Shown here piece after piece: positions 33,608-42,422 of a stretch of 64,000 nt of DNA. Origin of the DNA: Nesterenkonia alba DSM 19423. GTDB taxonomy: Bacteria > Actinomycetota > Actinomycetes > Actinomycetales > Micrococcaceae. The translations under genes were made by a program, and so were the position numbers. Location: assembly GCF_000421745.1 (NCBI RefSeq), contig NZ_ATXP01000004.1:1-64000 (forward strand), written 5' to 3'. Below the pieces are notes generated by a model, which saw nothing but the letters and a program-made list of their open reading frames with translations, was not told the origin of the DNA and did not search any database. How positions within the stretch are numbered: the first letter of the stretch is position 1; the number at the start of each line of letters is the position of its first letter.

Positions 33608-35615
33608 CCAATACGATCCTCTCCTCCACCGGCGCCTGGGCTGAAGCGCGCAACCGGCGGTAGTATTCCTCGGCTTCGTGCTGCCGTTGTGCCTCGGCCT
33701 CTGTGGTCAGCTCCATGCGGAGGTGTTCAGGCTGGTAGCCGAAGGCATCCACGACATCCTGCACATGGGGTCGCAGTCGAGCCAGGAGCCGGTTGATGTA
33801 GGGACCGAGGGTCCTTGCCCGCTGTGCGGAGATCCGCCCGTGGCACAGGTACCAGCTGAGGTTGGCTTCCACTCGAGTCAGAGCGTAGAGATCCCGCAGC
33901 CAGGTGAGGACCTCGGCGGTGCCGGCGTCGTCGACCTGACTCAGCGCCTCCGTGAAGGACTCCCACAGCAGCAGGTCTGCATGGGCTTTCGCCGCCTCGA
34001 TGAGCTCGCTCTGGTGGGCATTGAACACCGCCGCCCGCTCCGTGCTGGAGAGCTTGGTAGCATGCCGTAACTCTCCGGCGAGGTCTGCGACCATCTGGCG
34101 GACTCGGGAGCTGAGCAAACTTCGCTGCACAGTGGTCTGTTTGAACCAGTTGGCACTGCGGCGCTCATCCCCGGTGTCCTGCACCGACTGGAGAGTCCGG
34201 CGCAGGCCGAAGCGGTGCATTACTGCGGAACCGGCAGTGGAGGCGACATAGTTCGCCATAGCGGCCACATCGGCGTCGGCGAACTCTGCGGCATAGTCGG
34301 TCAACAGGCGTTTGGCCACCAGTTGTAACAGCACGTGGTTATCGCCTTCGAAGGTGACCCAAATGTCAAGGTCCGCACGCAGGCTGGTCAGCCGGTTTTC
34401 GGCCATGTATCCGGCTCCACCGCAGGCTTCGCGGGCAGCCTGCAGGGTCTCCACCGCGTGCCAGGTGGCGATGGGTTTCACCGCGGCAGCCAAGGTTTCT
34501 AGCTCCTGGCGGTTCTCCTCGGAGTCGTCCCGCCCGGAGAGAACGTCATCGAGTTTGGCGAGTAGTTTCTCGTGGGCGAAGCTGATCGCCAAGGTGGCGG
34601 CCAGCCGGGGGATGAGCCGGCGTTGGTGGAGCTGATAGTCCAACAGCACCTCTTCCTGAGTGCTGGAGGTCGCGTGGAATTGCCGGCGGGCGTTGCCGTA
34701 GGTCACCGCACCGATGAGGGCGAGTTTGGCAGCCGCCGACGCCGATCCACTCAGTGAGACCCGCCCCTGCACCAGAGTGCCCAACATGGTGAAGAATCGG
34801 CGGCCAGGGGAGGAGATCGCCGAGGAGTAGGTGCCGTCGGCGTCGACATCGGCATACCGGTTGAGCAGGTAATCGCGTGGGATCCGTACATGATCGAAGC
34901 GGAAGCGGCCGTTATCCACCCCGTTGAGACCGCCTTTGAGACCGTCATCGGTGATGGTGATCCCGGGTAGGGGCTCCCCGTCGTCGTCGCGGATGTGCAC
35001 ATAGAAACAATGCACCCCGTGGTTGACTCCTCTGGTGATGAGCTGGGCGAAGACCACAGCGTCTTTGGCGTCCTCCGCCGCGTTGCCCAGGAACCGTTTG
35101 GTCGCGGCGGTGAAGGGGGTATGGATGATGAACTCTTCGGTGTCGACGTCGTAGGTCGCGGTGGTGCCGAGGGAGGAGACATCTGAACCGTGGCCCATCT
35201 CGGTCATCGCGAAGGCCCCAGGGATGCTTAAGTCCATGATGCCCGGCAGCCAGCGTTCATGGTGGTGGGTCGAACCCAATTGCTGGACCGCAGCACCGAA
35301 GAGCCCGAACTGCACCCCGGCTTTGATCTGCAGGGAGGGGTCGGCAGTCACCAGTTCTTCGAAAGCGGCGATATTGGCCCCGGGGGCCTCACTACCGCCG
35401 AAGCGCCGGGGAAAGGCCCGGTGTACGGCGCCGGCGGTGACCAGACCCTGTAGTTGGTCACGGACCCGCTGGCGGTGCTCATGGAGGGTCAGTCCCGGCA
35501 CGGAGTGGAACTGTTCATCGGTGAGGGTTGCGCGGGTGGTCAGACGGGTCTGTGCCCAGCGCCCCAACAGAAGACGCTCGAGGCTCTGGGGATCGACGGT
35601 GGGTTCCTCCGCCAT
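33591..35615 (-). CDS. Acyl-CoA oxidase-like flavoprotein
   Basis: Flavin enzyme that introduces the first double bond of fatty acyl-CoA in beta-oxidation. At 674 residues it is longer than acyl-CoA dehydrogenases, and FAMTEMGHGSDVSSLGTTATYD matches acyl-CoA oxidases. The flavin-binding middle part, GRVSLSGSASAAAKLAL, and YMAENRLTSLRADLDIWVTFEGDN (catalytic region, Glu in TFEGDN) are visible, with an extra C-terminal helical ACOX domain. The ATG at 35615 follows AGGAGAG. The gene is divergent from a thiolase / FabG4 / MaoC set, the order of mycobacterial fadE5-fadA2-fabG4-htdX, with fadE5 replaced by an oxidase type. Confidence 0.86.
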   Translation of the reverse strand: MAEEPTVDPQSLERLLLGRWAQTRLTTRATLTDEQFHSVPGLTLHEHRQRVRDQLQGLVTAGAVHRAFPRRFGGSEAPGANIAAFEELVTADPSLQIKAGVQFGLFGAAVQQLGSTHHHERWLPGIMDLSIPGAFAMTEMGHGSDVSSLGTTATYDVDTEEFIIHTPFTAATKRFLGNAAEDAKDAVVFAQLITRGVNHGVHCFYVHIRDDDGEPLPGITITDDGLKGGLNGVDNGRFRFDHVRIPRDYLLNRYADVDADGTYSSAISSPGRRFFTMLGTLVQGRVSLSGSASAAAKLALIGAVTYGNARRQFHATSSTQEEVLLDYQLHQRRLIPRLAATLAISFAHEKLLAKLDDVLSGRDDSEENRQELETLAAAVKPIATWHAVETLQAAREACGGAGYMAENRLTSLRADLDIWVTFEGDNHVLLQLVAKRLLTDYAAEFADADVAAMANYVASTAGSAVMHRFGLRRTLQSVQDTGDERRSANWFKQTTVQRSLLSSRVRQMVADLAGELRHATKLSSTERAAVFNAHQSELIEAAKAHADLLLWESFTEALSQVDDAGTAEVLTWLRDLYALTRVEANLSWYLCHGRISAQRARTLGPYINRLLARLRPHVQDVVDAFGYQPEHLRMELTTEAEAQRQHEAEEYYRRLRASAQAPVEERIVLAKRAA

Positions 35616-35752
35616 GGTTCTCTCCTGACGTGTGATGACACACCGCATCTAGTGATGCAGCTCACACCTAGTGTAAACTACTCATCAGTAACGAATCTAG
35701 ACGCGCTGTCGCCGGCAGCCCACCCAAGACCCGCTGCAGGAAGAGTGATCCC
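35616..35752. promoter_or_regulatory. Divergent promoter region of the fatty-acid genes
   Basis: This 137-base gap holds the start signals of both the oxidase and the thiolase operon. It has several short inverted repeats: TGTGATGACACA near 35630, and ACACCTAGTGT near 35665. These would suit a TetR- or GntR-type regulator of fatty-acid use, but no known operator matched with confidence. Confidence 0.4.
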
Positions 35753-37018
35753 ATGAGTTCCAGCCCCAGCACACCCCGCGAAGCCCTCATCCTCGGCGGT
35801 AACCGCATCCCCTTCGCCCGAGCCCACGGCCCCTATGCCGCTGTCTCCGCCCAGGACATGCTGACCGCCACGTTGGAGGGACTCATCGCCCGTTTCGGTC
35901 TACAGGGTGAACGTCTCGGTGCCGTCGGCGGGGGAGCGGTCCTTAAACACCCCCGGAACTTCAACCTGGTCCGCGAATCTGTACTGGGCACCGCCTTGGA
36001 CCCCACCACCCCGGCCTATGACGTCCAGATGGCGTGTGCCACCGGTATGGAAGCCATCGGCTCAGTCGCCGATAAGATCCGACTGGGCCGCATCGATTCC
36101 GGGGTCGGCTGCGGAGCGGATTCCATCTCCGATGCGCCGATCGTCGTCACCGATGAACTGCAGGCAGTGCTGATGAAAGCCTCCCGCGCCAAGACAGCCG
36201 CCAGCCGATTGGCCGCCCTGTCCACACTGCGCCCGGGCCACCTGCTGCCCCAAGCCCCGGGAGTCGATGAGCCGCGCACCGGGATGTCCATGGGGGAACA
36301 CATGGCGGTGACTGCCCACCGTATGGGCATCAGCCGTGAAGACCAGGACGCCATCGCCCTCGCCAGTCACCGTCGTCTCGCCGCCGCCTACGACGCCGGC
36401 TTCTTCGATGACCTCATCACCGCCTTCCGATCAGTCACCCTAGACACCATCCTGCGGCCGGACACCACCGCGGAAAAGCTCGCCGGACTCGACCCGGTCT
36501 TCGGCAAGGACCTCGGCGAGGAGGCGACCCTGACTGCCGGAAACTCCACCGCCCTGACCGACGGGGCAGCCGCAGTGCTGTTGAGCTCGCAGGATTGGGC
36601 AGAAGAACACAACCTGCCGGTGCTGGCCAGCTTCCTCGACTACGAACAGGCCGCCGTGGACTTCGTCGACGGCGCAGAGGGGCTCCTCATGGCTCCGGTC
36701 CAGGCAGCCGAACGCTTACTACGCCGGCATGACATGCAACTGGAAGATTTCGAATACGTAGAGATCCACGAAGCTTTCGCCGCCACCGTGCTGGCCCACA
36801 CCACCGGCTGGGAAGAGCGCGGCCTGGGACGCGCCGATCCCGAACGCATCAACGTAGTGGGCTCATCCCTGGCCGCTGGGCACCCCTTTGCCGCGACCGG
36901 CCCGCGCATCGTCGCCACGACGGCGAAGCTCCTGCACGGTCAGCCCGGTGCCCGGGCCCTGATCTCAGTCTGCGCCGCCGGAGGCCAAGGCATCACCGCA
37001 ATCATCGAAGGACGGTAG
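35753..37018 (+). CDS. Acetyl-CoA C-acyltransferase (thiolase, FadA2-like)
   Basis: Thiolase of 421 residues that cleaves 3-oxoacyl-CoA with CoA, or runs in reverse. The acyl-carrying cysteine is C95 in QMACATGMEA. The catalytic His lies in EIHEAFAATV, and the acid/base Cys is in SVCAAGGQG near the C-terminus; VGSSLAAGHPFAATG completes the set. CAAGGQG replaces the common CxGGGxG, a variant seen in FadI/FadA2 types. It is followed after two bases by the reductase gene, then MaoC, giving a complete set of chain-handling activities. Confidence 0.9.
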   Translation: MSSSPSTPREALILGGNRIPFARAHGPYAAVSAQDMLTATLEGLIARFGLQGERLGAVGGGAVLKHPRNFNLVRESVLGTALDPTTPAYDVQMACATGMEAIGSVADKIRLGRIDSGVGCGADSISDAPIVVTDELQAVLMKASRAKTAASRLAALSTLRPGHLLPQAPGVDEPRTGMSMGEHMAVTAHRMGISREDQDAIALASHRRLAAAYDAGFFDDLITAFRSVTLDTILRPDTTAEKLAGLDPVFGKDLGEEATLTAGNSTALTDGAAAVLLSSQDWAEEHNLPVLASFLDYEQAAVDFVDGAEGLLMAPVQAAERLLRRHDMQLEDFEYVEIHEAFAATVLAHTTGWEERGLGRADPERINVVGSSLAAGHPFAATGPRIVATTAKLLHGQPGARALISVCAAGGQGITAIIEGR

Positions 37019-37020
37019 TC

Positions 37021-38373
37021 ATGGACACCTACACCCAGTTTGCCAACAGCATGGTGGGACAGCAGCTCACTAAAACCCTGGGTCTGCCCCAGCCGGCGGT
37101 GCTGCGCCGTTACGACCCAGACACACCTCTGCTTCCAGGACCGGTGGTCCTCCTGGGGGCCTCCTCCGCCTCAGAGGCCGTGGCCGAACACTTACTTCAG
37201 TGGGACCTTGACGTCCGCCGCCACGTAGCACCGAACGAGCGCATCGCCGGCATCGTGGTGGTCCTTGATACCGTCGCCACTCCAGGGGACCTGGGCAGCA
37301 CCGTCCTGGAGCTGGGGAGCCTACTGCGCCAGCTCACACCCTCGGCCCGAGTCGTGATCGTCTTCAGGGACCCGGGCGGCAGCGAAGACCCAGCCACCCG
37401 AGCCGCCCGACAAGGCATCGAAGGGTTCACCCGATCGCTGGCCAAAGAAATGCGCCACGGCGCCACGGCCAACGGGCTGGTACTCCACGAATCTCTCGAT
37501 GCCTCCGCGCCCAGTGTCGCCGGTGCCCTGCGCTTTGTCCTCTCCGGACGCTCCGCATTCGTCTCCGGACAAGTCCTCCGCGTCTCCACCGTCAATGGAG
37601 CACTCCCGGGAGACTGGAAGCGGCCCCTGGAGGGAAAAGTCGCCGTCGTCACCGGTGCTGCCCGCGGCATCGGAGCCGCCATCGCCACAGTATTGCACCG
37701 CGACGGGGCGCAGATCATCGGTGTTGACGTTCCCGCCGCCGGAGAATCCCTCGCCGAGGTCATCAACTCAGTCTCCGGCACCGCACTCCAGGTGGACATC
37801 ACCAGCCCCGAAGCCGGTCAGCGCATCCTCCAGCACGCGGAGGAACGTTACGGCCGCCTCGACGTCGTCGTCCACAACGCCGGCATCACCCGGGACAAGC
37901 TGCTGGCTAATATGGACCACCACCGGTGGGACTCCGTGCTCGCTGTCAACATCGAATCCCAGTTACGGATCAACCACGACCTCCTCGCCTCTGAGCTGTT
38001 CTCCCGACCGGAGAAGGGCTCGGGGCCGCGGATCGTATCCCTGGCATCGACCTCCGGTATCGCCGGGAACCGAGGCCAGACCAACTATGCGGCCTCCAAG
38101 GCAGGGGTCATCGGGATGGTGGCGGCAAGCGCTGCCCAACTGGAGTCCCGGCACGGCACGATCAACGCGGTGGCGCCCGGGTTCATCGAAACGGAGATGA
38201 CGGCGAAAATGCCTGCCTTGCCACGGGAGGTCGCCCGCCGGCTGAGTTCACTCAGTCAGGGTGGCCAGCCGGTTGATGTCGCCGAGACAGTTGCCTTCCT
38301 GGCATCCGACGCGGCCGGGGGAATCAACGGGGAGACCCTCCGGGTCTGCGGGCAGAACCTGGTGGGAGCCTGA
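37021..38373 (+). CDS. fabG: High-molecular-weight 3-oxoacyl reductase (FabG4-like)
   Basis: Short-chain dehydrogenase of 450 residues. The N-terminal ~200 residues are a degenerate Rossmann/flavodoxin-like domain, and the C-terminal half is an active SDR: nucleotide loop VVTGAARGIGAAIA, NAG motif VVHNAGITRD, and catalytic Tyr/Lys in QTNYAASKAG with Ser just before. Size and domain order match mycobacterial FabG4, an NADH-dependent enzyme acting on long-chain 3-oxoacyl-CoA. The operon place between thiolase and MaoC hydratase is the same as in mycobacteria. Confidence 0.9.
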   Translation: MDTYTQFANSMVGQQLTKTLGLPQPAVLRRYDPDTPLLPGPVVLLGASSASEAVAEHLLQWDLDVRRHVAPNERIAGIVVVLDTVATPGDLGSTVLELGSLLRQLTPSARVVIVFRDPGGSEDPATRAARQGIEGFTRSLAKEMRHGATANGLVLHESLDASAPSVAGALRFVLSGRSAFVSGQVLRVSTVNGALPGDWKRPLEGKVAVVTGAARGIGAAIATVLHRDGAQIIGVDVPAAGESLAEVINSVSGTALQVDITSPEAGQRILQHAEERYGRLDVVVHNAGITRDKLLANMDHHRWDSVLAVNIESQLRINHDLLASELFSRPEKGSGPRIVSLASTSGIAGNRGQTNYAASKAGVIGMVAASAAQLESRHGTINAVAPGFIETEMTAKMPALPREVARRLSSLSQGGQPVDVAETVAFLASDAAGGINGETLRVCGQNLVGA

Positions 38374-38374
38374 G

Positions 38375-39325
38375 ATGGTCACCAGGATCGAGCTTCCCCA
38401 GCTGGGACGCCTGTACCGTCACGCCGCCCTGGACGATGCCCGTCGACGGATCACCGGACGCAGCGCTGAAGGGGGGCTTCCCGAAGAACCCGTGCTGGTC
38501 CGGCATCCCGGGATTTCGGTGGACAAGGCAGACCAGTACCGGGCGCTGATCGGCTCAGAAGTCATCGATGGCGTCCACCGGCGGGCAGTGCCCTCAGTGC
38601 TGGTCCACATTGCGGTCTTCCCGGTTCACGTCGCGCTCATGACCCAGGACTCCTCCCCGCTGCCGCTGATGGGAATGGTCCACTTGGCCAATGACGTCAC
38701 GTGTCACCGGCCGGTGTTGCCGGCTGAACCCTTCCAGATTTTGGTGTGGGCGGAGAATATGCGCCCCCACCGCCGTGGCACTCAATTGGATGTGGTCGCT
38801 GAGGTGTACCCAGAAACCGCGGATGTGGAGGCCGCCGGAGCCCAGACGCTGTACCGAGGTGTCTCGACGTATTTAAGCCGGGGTGTCTATGCGGCCGGGC
38901 ACGTGGAGCCAGATGAGGCACGTGGTGCTGGCGGGACCTCAGAATCCCCACGAGGATCAGAGGCGCCAGTGGGGGAGAAGACCGGTCTGTGGAAGCTTGG
39001 CGCTGATGCCGGTCGGAAATACGCTGCTGTCTCCGGGGACTACAATCCCATCCACCTCTCTGCTGTGACAGCCCGTGCACTGGGGATGCCGCGACCGATC
39101 GTCCACGGGATGTACTCGGCCGGGCGGATGCTCGCCGGACGGGAACCGGAGCAGGCAGGCCACCGGTGGACCATCACCTTCGGGGCCCCTGTCCGGCTGC
39201 CCGGCACTGTGGCCTTTTCCGCGAAGCAGCTGGCCGAATCCCACTGGCGGTTCACCGGGTGGCATCCACGGAAGAAACTGCAGCACTTCAGGGGGGAATT
39301 GCACCTGCTGACTGAGCACCGGTGA
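38375..39325 (+). CDS. MaoC-type (R)-specific enoyl-CoA hydratase (HtdX-like)
   Basis: Double hot-dog protein of 316 residues that adds water to enoyl-CoA, or removes it from (R)-3-hydroxyacyl-CoA. The ATG at 38375 lies one base after the reductase stop (TGAGATG). The catalytic hydratase-2 motif is AAVSGDYNPIHLSAVTARALGM (Asp and His), followed by IVHGMYSAGRM. The N-terminal hot-dog half is degenerate. It completes a set able to shorten or extend acyl-CoA chains; the direction in this cell is unknown. Confidence 0.88.
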   Translation: MVTRIELPQLGRLYRHAALDDARRRITGRSAEGGLPEEPVLVRHPGISVDKADQYRALIGSEVIDGVHRRAVPSVLVHIAVFPVHVALMTQDSSPLPLMGMVHLANDVTCHRPVLPAEPFQILVWAENMRPHRRGTQLDVVAEVYPETADVEAAGAQTLYRGVSTYLSRGVYAAGHVEPDEARGAGGTSESPRGSEAPVGEKTGLWKLGADAGRKYAAVSGDYNPIHLSAVTARALGMPRPIVHGMYSAGRMLAGREPEQAGHRWTITFGAPVRLPGTVAFSAKQLAESHWRFTGWHPRKKLQHFRGELHLLTEHR

Positions 39326-39412
39326 GGCCCCGGTGGGAACAGTCGCGTTTGGAAGGCACTGTGTCCGCGGTCAGTCGCCAGAGGGGCGCCAGCAGCGATA
39401 GAGTTCCCTCTC

Positions 39413-40897
39413 GTGAGTTTGGGATCTTCCACAGCAGAGCAGAGCAACCACGAGTCCACCCCGCGCGGGTGGCTAGACCGCTACTTCCACGTCACCGAAC
39501 GCGGTTCCACCTATGGTCGGGAAATCCGGGGCGGGTTGGCGACGTTTTTGGCGATGAGCTACATCATCGTCCTCAATCCGCTCATCATCGGGGCGGCGGC
39601 TGACTCCACGGGTCAGTACCTCGGGGGAGGGACGGAACCAAACCTGCCCGCCGTGGCTGCGGCGACCTCGTTGATTTCCGGTGTGTTGACCATTGTGATG
39701 GGGGTGCTCGGCAAATTCCCCATGGCGGTGTCGTCGTCGTTGGGACTGAGTGCTTTCATCACCTACGGCATTGTGGTGCTGCCGGGGATGACATGGGCCG
39801 ATGCGATGGGGCTAGTGGTCATCGAAGGTGTCATTCTGCTCATCCTGGTGCTTACCGGTTTCCGCTCGGCGATCTTCAATGCTGTCCCCACACCGCTGAA
39901 GACCGCGATCAGCGTGGGCATTGGGCTGTTCATCGCGCTGATCGGCATGATGAACGCCGGGTTCATCCAGAACACCGGTGGTACCGGGCTGGAACTCGGT
40001 GTGGACGGATTCGTTTTTGGGTGGCCGCTGCTGATCTTCCTGGTGGCACTCTTTGCGCTGTTCGTGATGTGGTCAGCCCGGGTGCGCGGTGCCATCCTCT
40101 ACTCGATCGTCGGGGCCACCGTGCTGGCCATCACACTGGAGTCAGTGCTGCGGGTGGGGCCGGCCAGCGAAGACCAGCCCTATGGGTGGGACCTCACCGT
40201 GCCGACCCTGGATCAGGAATGGTTCACTCTGCCGGACTTCTCCCTGCTGGGGGAGTTCAACCTGCTCGGCTCATGGCAGAGCATCGGTATTGTGGCCGCG
40301 ACCCTGCTGGTCTTCACACTGCTTCTGGCGAACTTCTTCGACCTGCTCGGCACCATGGTGGGAGTCTCTAACGCCGGTGGCATCCGGGATAGCCGGGGCG
40401 AGATCCCGTACTCGAAGCGCATTATGGTCTCCGATGCCATCGGCACGATCGGCGGAGGGATGGGCTCGACCTCGGTGAACTCCGGTTTCATCGAGTCCAC
40501 CGTGGGTGTCGGTGACGGTGCCCGCACTGGGCTGGCCAACGTGGTCACCGGGACACTCTTTCTTGCCACGATCGTGCTGGCACCACTGGCTGCGGTGATT
40601 CCCACGGAGGCGGCTTCGGCCACTTTGGTGCTCGTTGGTTTCCTCATGATGCAGCAGATCGTGCGCATCGACTGGAAAGACGTCGAAATGGCCATTCCCG
40701 CGTTCATGACCGTGGTCATCATGCCGTTCAGTTACTCGATTACCAATGGCATCGGCGCCGGGTTCATCACCTACGTCGTCATCAAGGTGCTGCGTGGTAA
40801 GTGGCAGGAAGTCCACCCGCTGATGTATGTCACCGCGGTGATGTTCGTGTTGTACTTCGTCTCCGGACCGATCCAGGACGCCCTCGGCGTCAGCTGA
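39413..40897 (+). CDS. NCS2/AzgA-family purine permease
   Basis: Membrane carrier of 494 residues with 12-14 hydrophobic helices. It resembles the AzgA group that takes up adenine, guanine or hypoxanthine by proton symport. Family marks are GGLATFLAMSYIIVLNPLII near residue 40, SSSLGLSAFITYGIV near residue 108, FFDLLGTMVGVSNAGG near residue 312 and GTIGGGMGSTSVNSGFIES near residue 345. It starts with GTG. Substrate choice between purines cannot be fixed. It stands alone and ends 56 bases before the convergent tRNA-Val. Confidence 0.88.
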   Translation: MSLGSSTAEQSNHESTPRGWLDRYFHVTERGSTYGREIRGGLATFLAMSYIIVLNPLIIGAAADSTGQYLGGGTEPNLPAVAAATSLISGVLTIVMGVLGKFPMAVSSSLGLSAFITYGIVVLPGMTWADAMGLVVIEGVILLILVLTGFRSAIFNAVPTPLKTAISVGIGLFIALIGMMNAGFIQNTGGTGLELGVDGFVFGWPLLIFLVALFALFVMWSARVRGAILYSIVGATVLAITLESVLRVGPASEDQPYGWDLTVPTLDQEWFTLPDFSLLGEFNLLGSWQSIGIVAATLLVFTLLLANFFDLLGTMVGVSNAGGIRDSRGEIPYSKRIMVSDAIGTIGGGMGSTSVNSGFIESTVGVGDGARTGLANVVTGTLFLATIVLAPLAAVIPTEAASATLVLVGFLMMQQIVRIDWKDVEMAIPAFMTVVIMPFSYSITNGIGAGFITYVVIKVLRGKWQEVHPLMYVTAVMFVLYFVSGPIQDALGVS

Positions 40898-40952
40898 CCG
40901 GTCAGCCTGCCCCGGTATCGGTGGAAGCTTTAAAGCCTGGGTGTCATGTATG

Positions 40953-41025
40953 TGGGCCCTGCCGGGATCGAACCGACGACTCTCGCGGTGTAAACGCGAT
41001 GCTCTACCAGCTGAGCTAAAGGCCC
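40953..41025 (-). tRNA. tRNA-Val (anticodon TAC)
   Basis: 73-base cloverleaf on the minus strand. The acceptor stem GGGCCTT pairs with AGGGCCC (one G-T pair). The D-arm contains AGCTCAGCTGGTAGAGCA, the anticodon stem TCGCG/CGCGA holds the loop TTTACAC, and the T-arm contains GGTTCGATCC. The CCA end is not encoded. It reads GUA and probably GUG valine codons. Confidence 0.95.
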
Positions 41026-41079
41026 GTGCACCAATGGGGACCATCCCATCCGGCACGACTATCCACTATAGAACACAAA

Positions 41080-41119
41080 GGCGCCGGGGCCGATCCTGCC
41101 AGGGATCAGTACCGGCGCC
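41080..41119 (-). terminator. Intrinsic terminator after the 57-residue gene
   Basis: The 8-bp stem GGCGCCGG / CCGGCGCC is followed, on the minus strand, by a T-rich stretch (CTTTGTGTTC). It lies 21 bases past the stop of the small gene at 41141 and before the tRNA. Confidence 0.75.
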
Positions 41120-41140
41120 GTGCGGCGGAGAAGGCAGTGC

Positions 41141-41314
41141 TCAGAGGCTCAAGCCGGTGAAGTCCCGGGGGCCCCGCATCCGAGCAGCCGCCTGGCTGGC
41201 GCGGATGTCGCGCTCGCGGCGGTCGGCGGCGGCGTTGAGCATTGCGAGGATGCGGTGGTTGGCGTCACTCTTTGCGCTGCGGTTCTTGAAAATCTTCTGC
41301 TTCAGTACGGTCAT
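41141..41314 (-). CDS. Small basic protein of 57 residues, unknown function
   Basis: An open frame from ATG at 41314 to TGA at 41141, preceded by GAAGGA six to seven bases upstream and followed by a terminator, so it looks like a complete small transcription unit. The start is MTVLKQKIFKNRSAK and the rest is helical and rich in Arg and Ala (ADRRERDIRASQAAARMR). Net charge is strongly positive. A GlnR-like double site lies 75-112 bases upstream of the start, which hints at control by nitrogen supply. I do not recognise the family; it could be a small RNA- or protein-binding regulator. Confidence 0.6.
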   Translation of the reverse strand: MTVLKQKIFKNRSAKSDANHRILAMLNAAADRRERDIRASQAAARMRGPRDFTGLSL

Positions 41315-41564
41315 CGGTGCGTCCTTCAGTGTGGTAAGTGGTTTGTCCTTTCGCGAGCGTCCAAGCGGTCGCTGCGCAGGAAGAACCTCGACCGTACCCG
41401 AAACATTCCTGTAACACCGAGTTTACATGGCAACTGTGAGTGAATTCACAGGCTATATGTGACGACAAACACCACCGGGTGATTCATGACACACCAGTCG
41501 CGCTAATAACATATTCCGCCCCATGAAAACCAGCATCACGTGACGGGGGTCTCACGAGGGGATC
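41315..41564. other. Intergenic region between the small gene and ppgK
   Basis: No other coding frame is supported. The block is AT-richer than its surroundings and holds the GlnR-like site described separately, so it is probably the promoter area of the 57-residue gene. No clear terminator for ppgK was seen. Confidence 0.5.
41389..41426 (-). promoter_or_regulatory. GlnR-like tandem site upstream of the small gene
   Basis: Four half-sites stand at the GlnR spacing (5-n6-5-n6-5-n6-5): CGACC, GAAAC, GTAAC and TTTAC. The two middle ones match the consensus exactly and the outer ones are partial. The spacer and flank resemble the glnA1 site at 51834 (both share CCCGAAACATT). It was read on the plus strand; the nearest gene it could control is the minus-strand 57-residue gene. 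Confidence 0.55.
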
Positions 41565-42422
41565 TCACCGAAGTGCATCAGCTGCGCGAGCCTGCTCAGC
41601 CGCATACAGTGCGGCACCCACGATGCCCGCGTTATTGACCAGTTTGGCGGGCACGACGTCGGCGCGTAGCCCAGTCACATACGGCAGGAAATCGTCACTG
41701 CGTCGAGAGACGCCTCCACCGATGATGAATTGATGCACCGGCTGAATGCGCCAAATATAGGCTAGATACCGGCGGAGAACTTCTCCGTATTCGTCCCACG
41801 GCATATCGGCACGCTCGCGGGCCGCCGCAGAAACCTTTTTCTCCGCCGCCACGCCTTCGAACTCAGCGTGGCCCAGTTCAGAGTTGGGCACCAGCACACC
41901 GTCATGCACAATCGCGGTCCCTACCCCTGTACCGAGGGTGACCATCATCACCGTGCCGGGCTGACCGACTCCTGCCCCGTAACGGACTTCGGCTAAGCCG
42001 GCGGCGTCGGCGTCGTTCAATGTAGAGATCCGCCCCGGCAGGTGCTTGAGCAGGGCATGGGCATCGCACTCGATCCACGAAGGGTCGATATTCGCCGCTG
42101 AGAGCACCACATTGTCGATCACAATCGCCGGGAACGTCACCCCCACCGGTGGCACATCCTCCACAGGGGCCTCGTCCCGGCTGCGCAGCTCAGCCAAAAT
42201 CTGCTCCACGACACCGGCTACTGCCTGCGGTGTGGCCGGTTTCGGGGTGTCCACCCGGAATCGTTCGCCCACCAGTTCACCGGTGGTCAGGTCCACGATT
42301 CCGCCTTTCATCCCGGTACCACCGACATCGATGCCGATGGCCTTCTCCGGTAGGGCATCCACCGCGGCAGATCCAGGAGCGATCACACGGGTGGCGAGGG
42401 AACGTGCTTCAGGGTGCGTCAT
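41565..42422 (-). CDS. ppgK: Polyphosphate glucokinase
   Basis: ROK-family kinase of 285 residues that phosphorylates glucose with polyphosphate (often also ATP). The phosphate loop is [16 protein letters not shown] near residue 28. Sugar and catalytic segments are [17 protein letters not shown] (catalytic Asp) and [23 protein letters not shown] replaces the zinc-type motif of other ROK kinases, as known for PpgK. The start overlaps the map stop by four bases (ATGA), so the two genes are coupled. Confidence 0.92.
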   Translation of the reverse strand: MTHPEARSLATRVIAPGSAAVDALPEKAIGIDVGGTGMKGGIVDLTTGELVGERFRVDTPKPATPQAVAGVVEQILAELRSRDEAPVEDVPPVGVTFPAIVIDNVVLSAANIDPSWIECDAHALLKHLPGRISTLNDADAAGLAEVRYGAGVGQPGTVMMVTLGTGVGTAIVHDGVLVPNSELGHAEFEGVAAEKKVSAAARERADMPWDEYGEVLRRYLAYIWRIQPVHQFIIGGGVSRRSDDFLPYVTGLRADVVPAKLVNNAGIVGAALYAAEQARAADALR

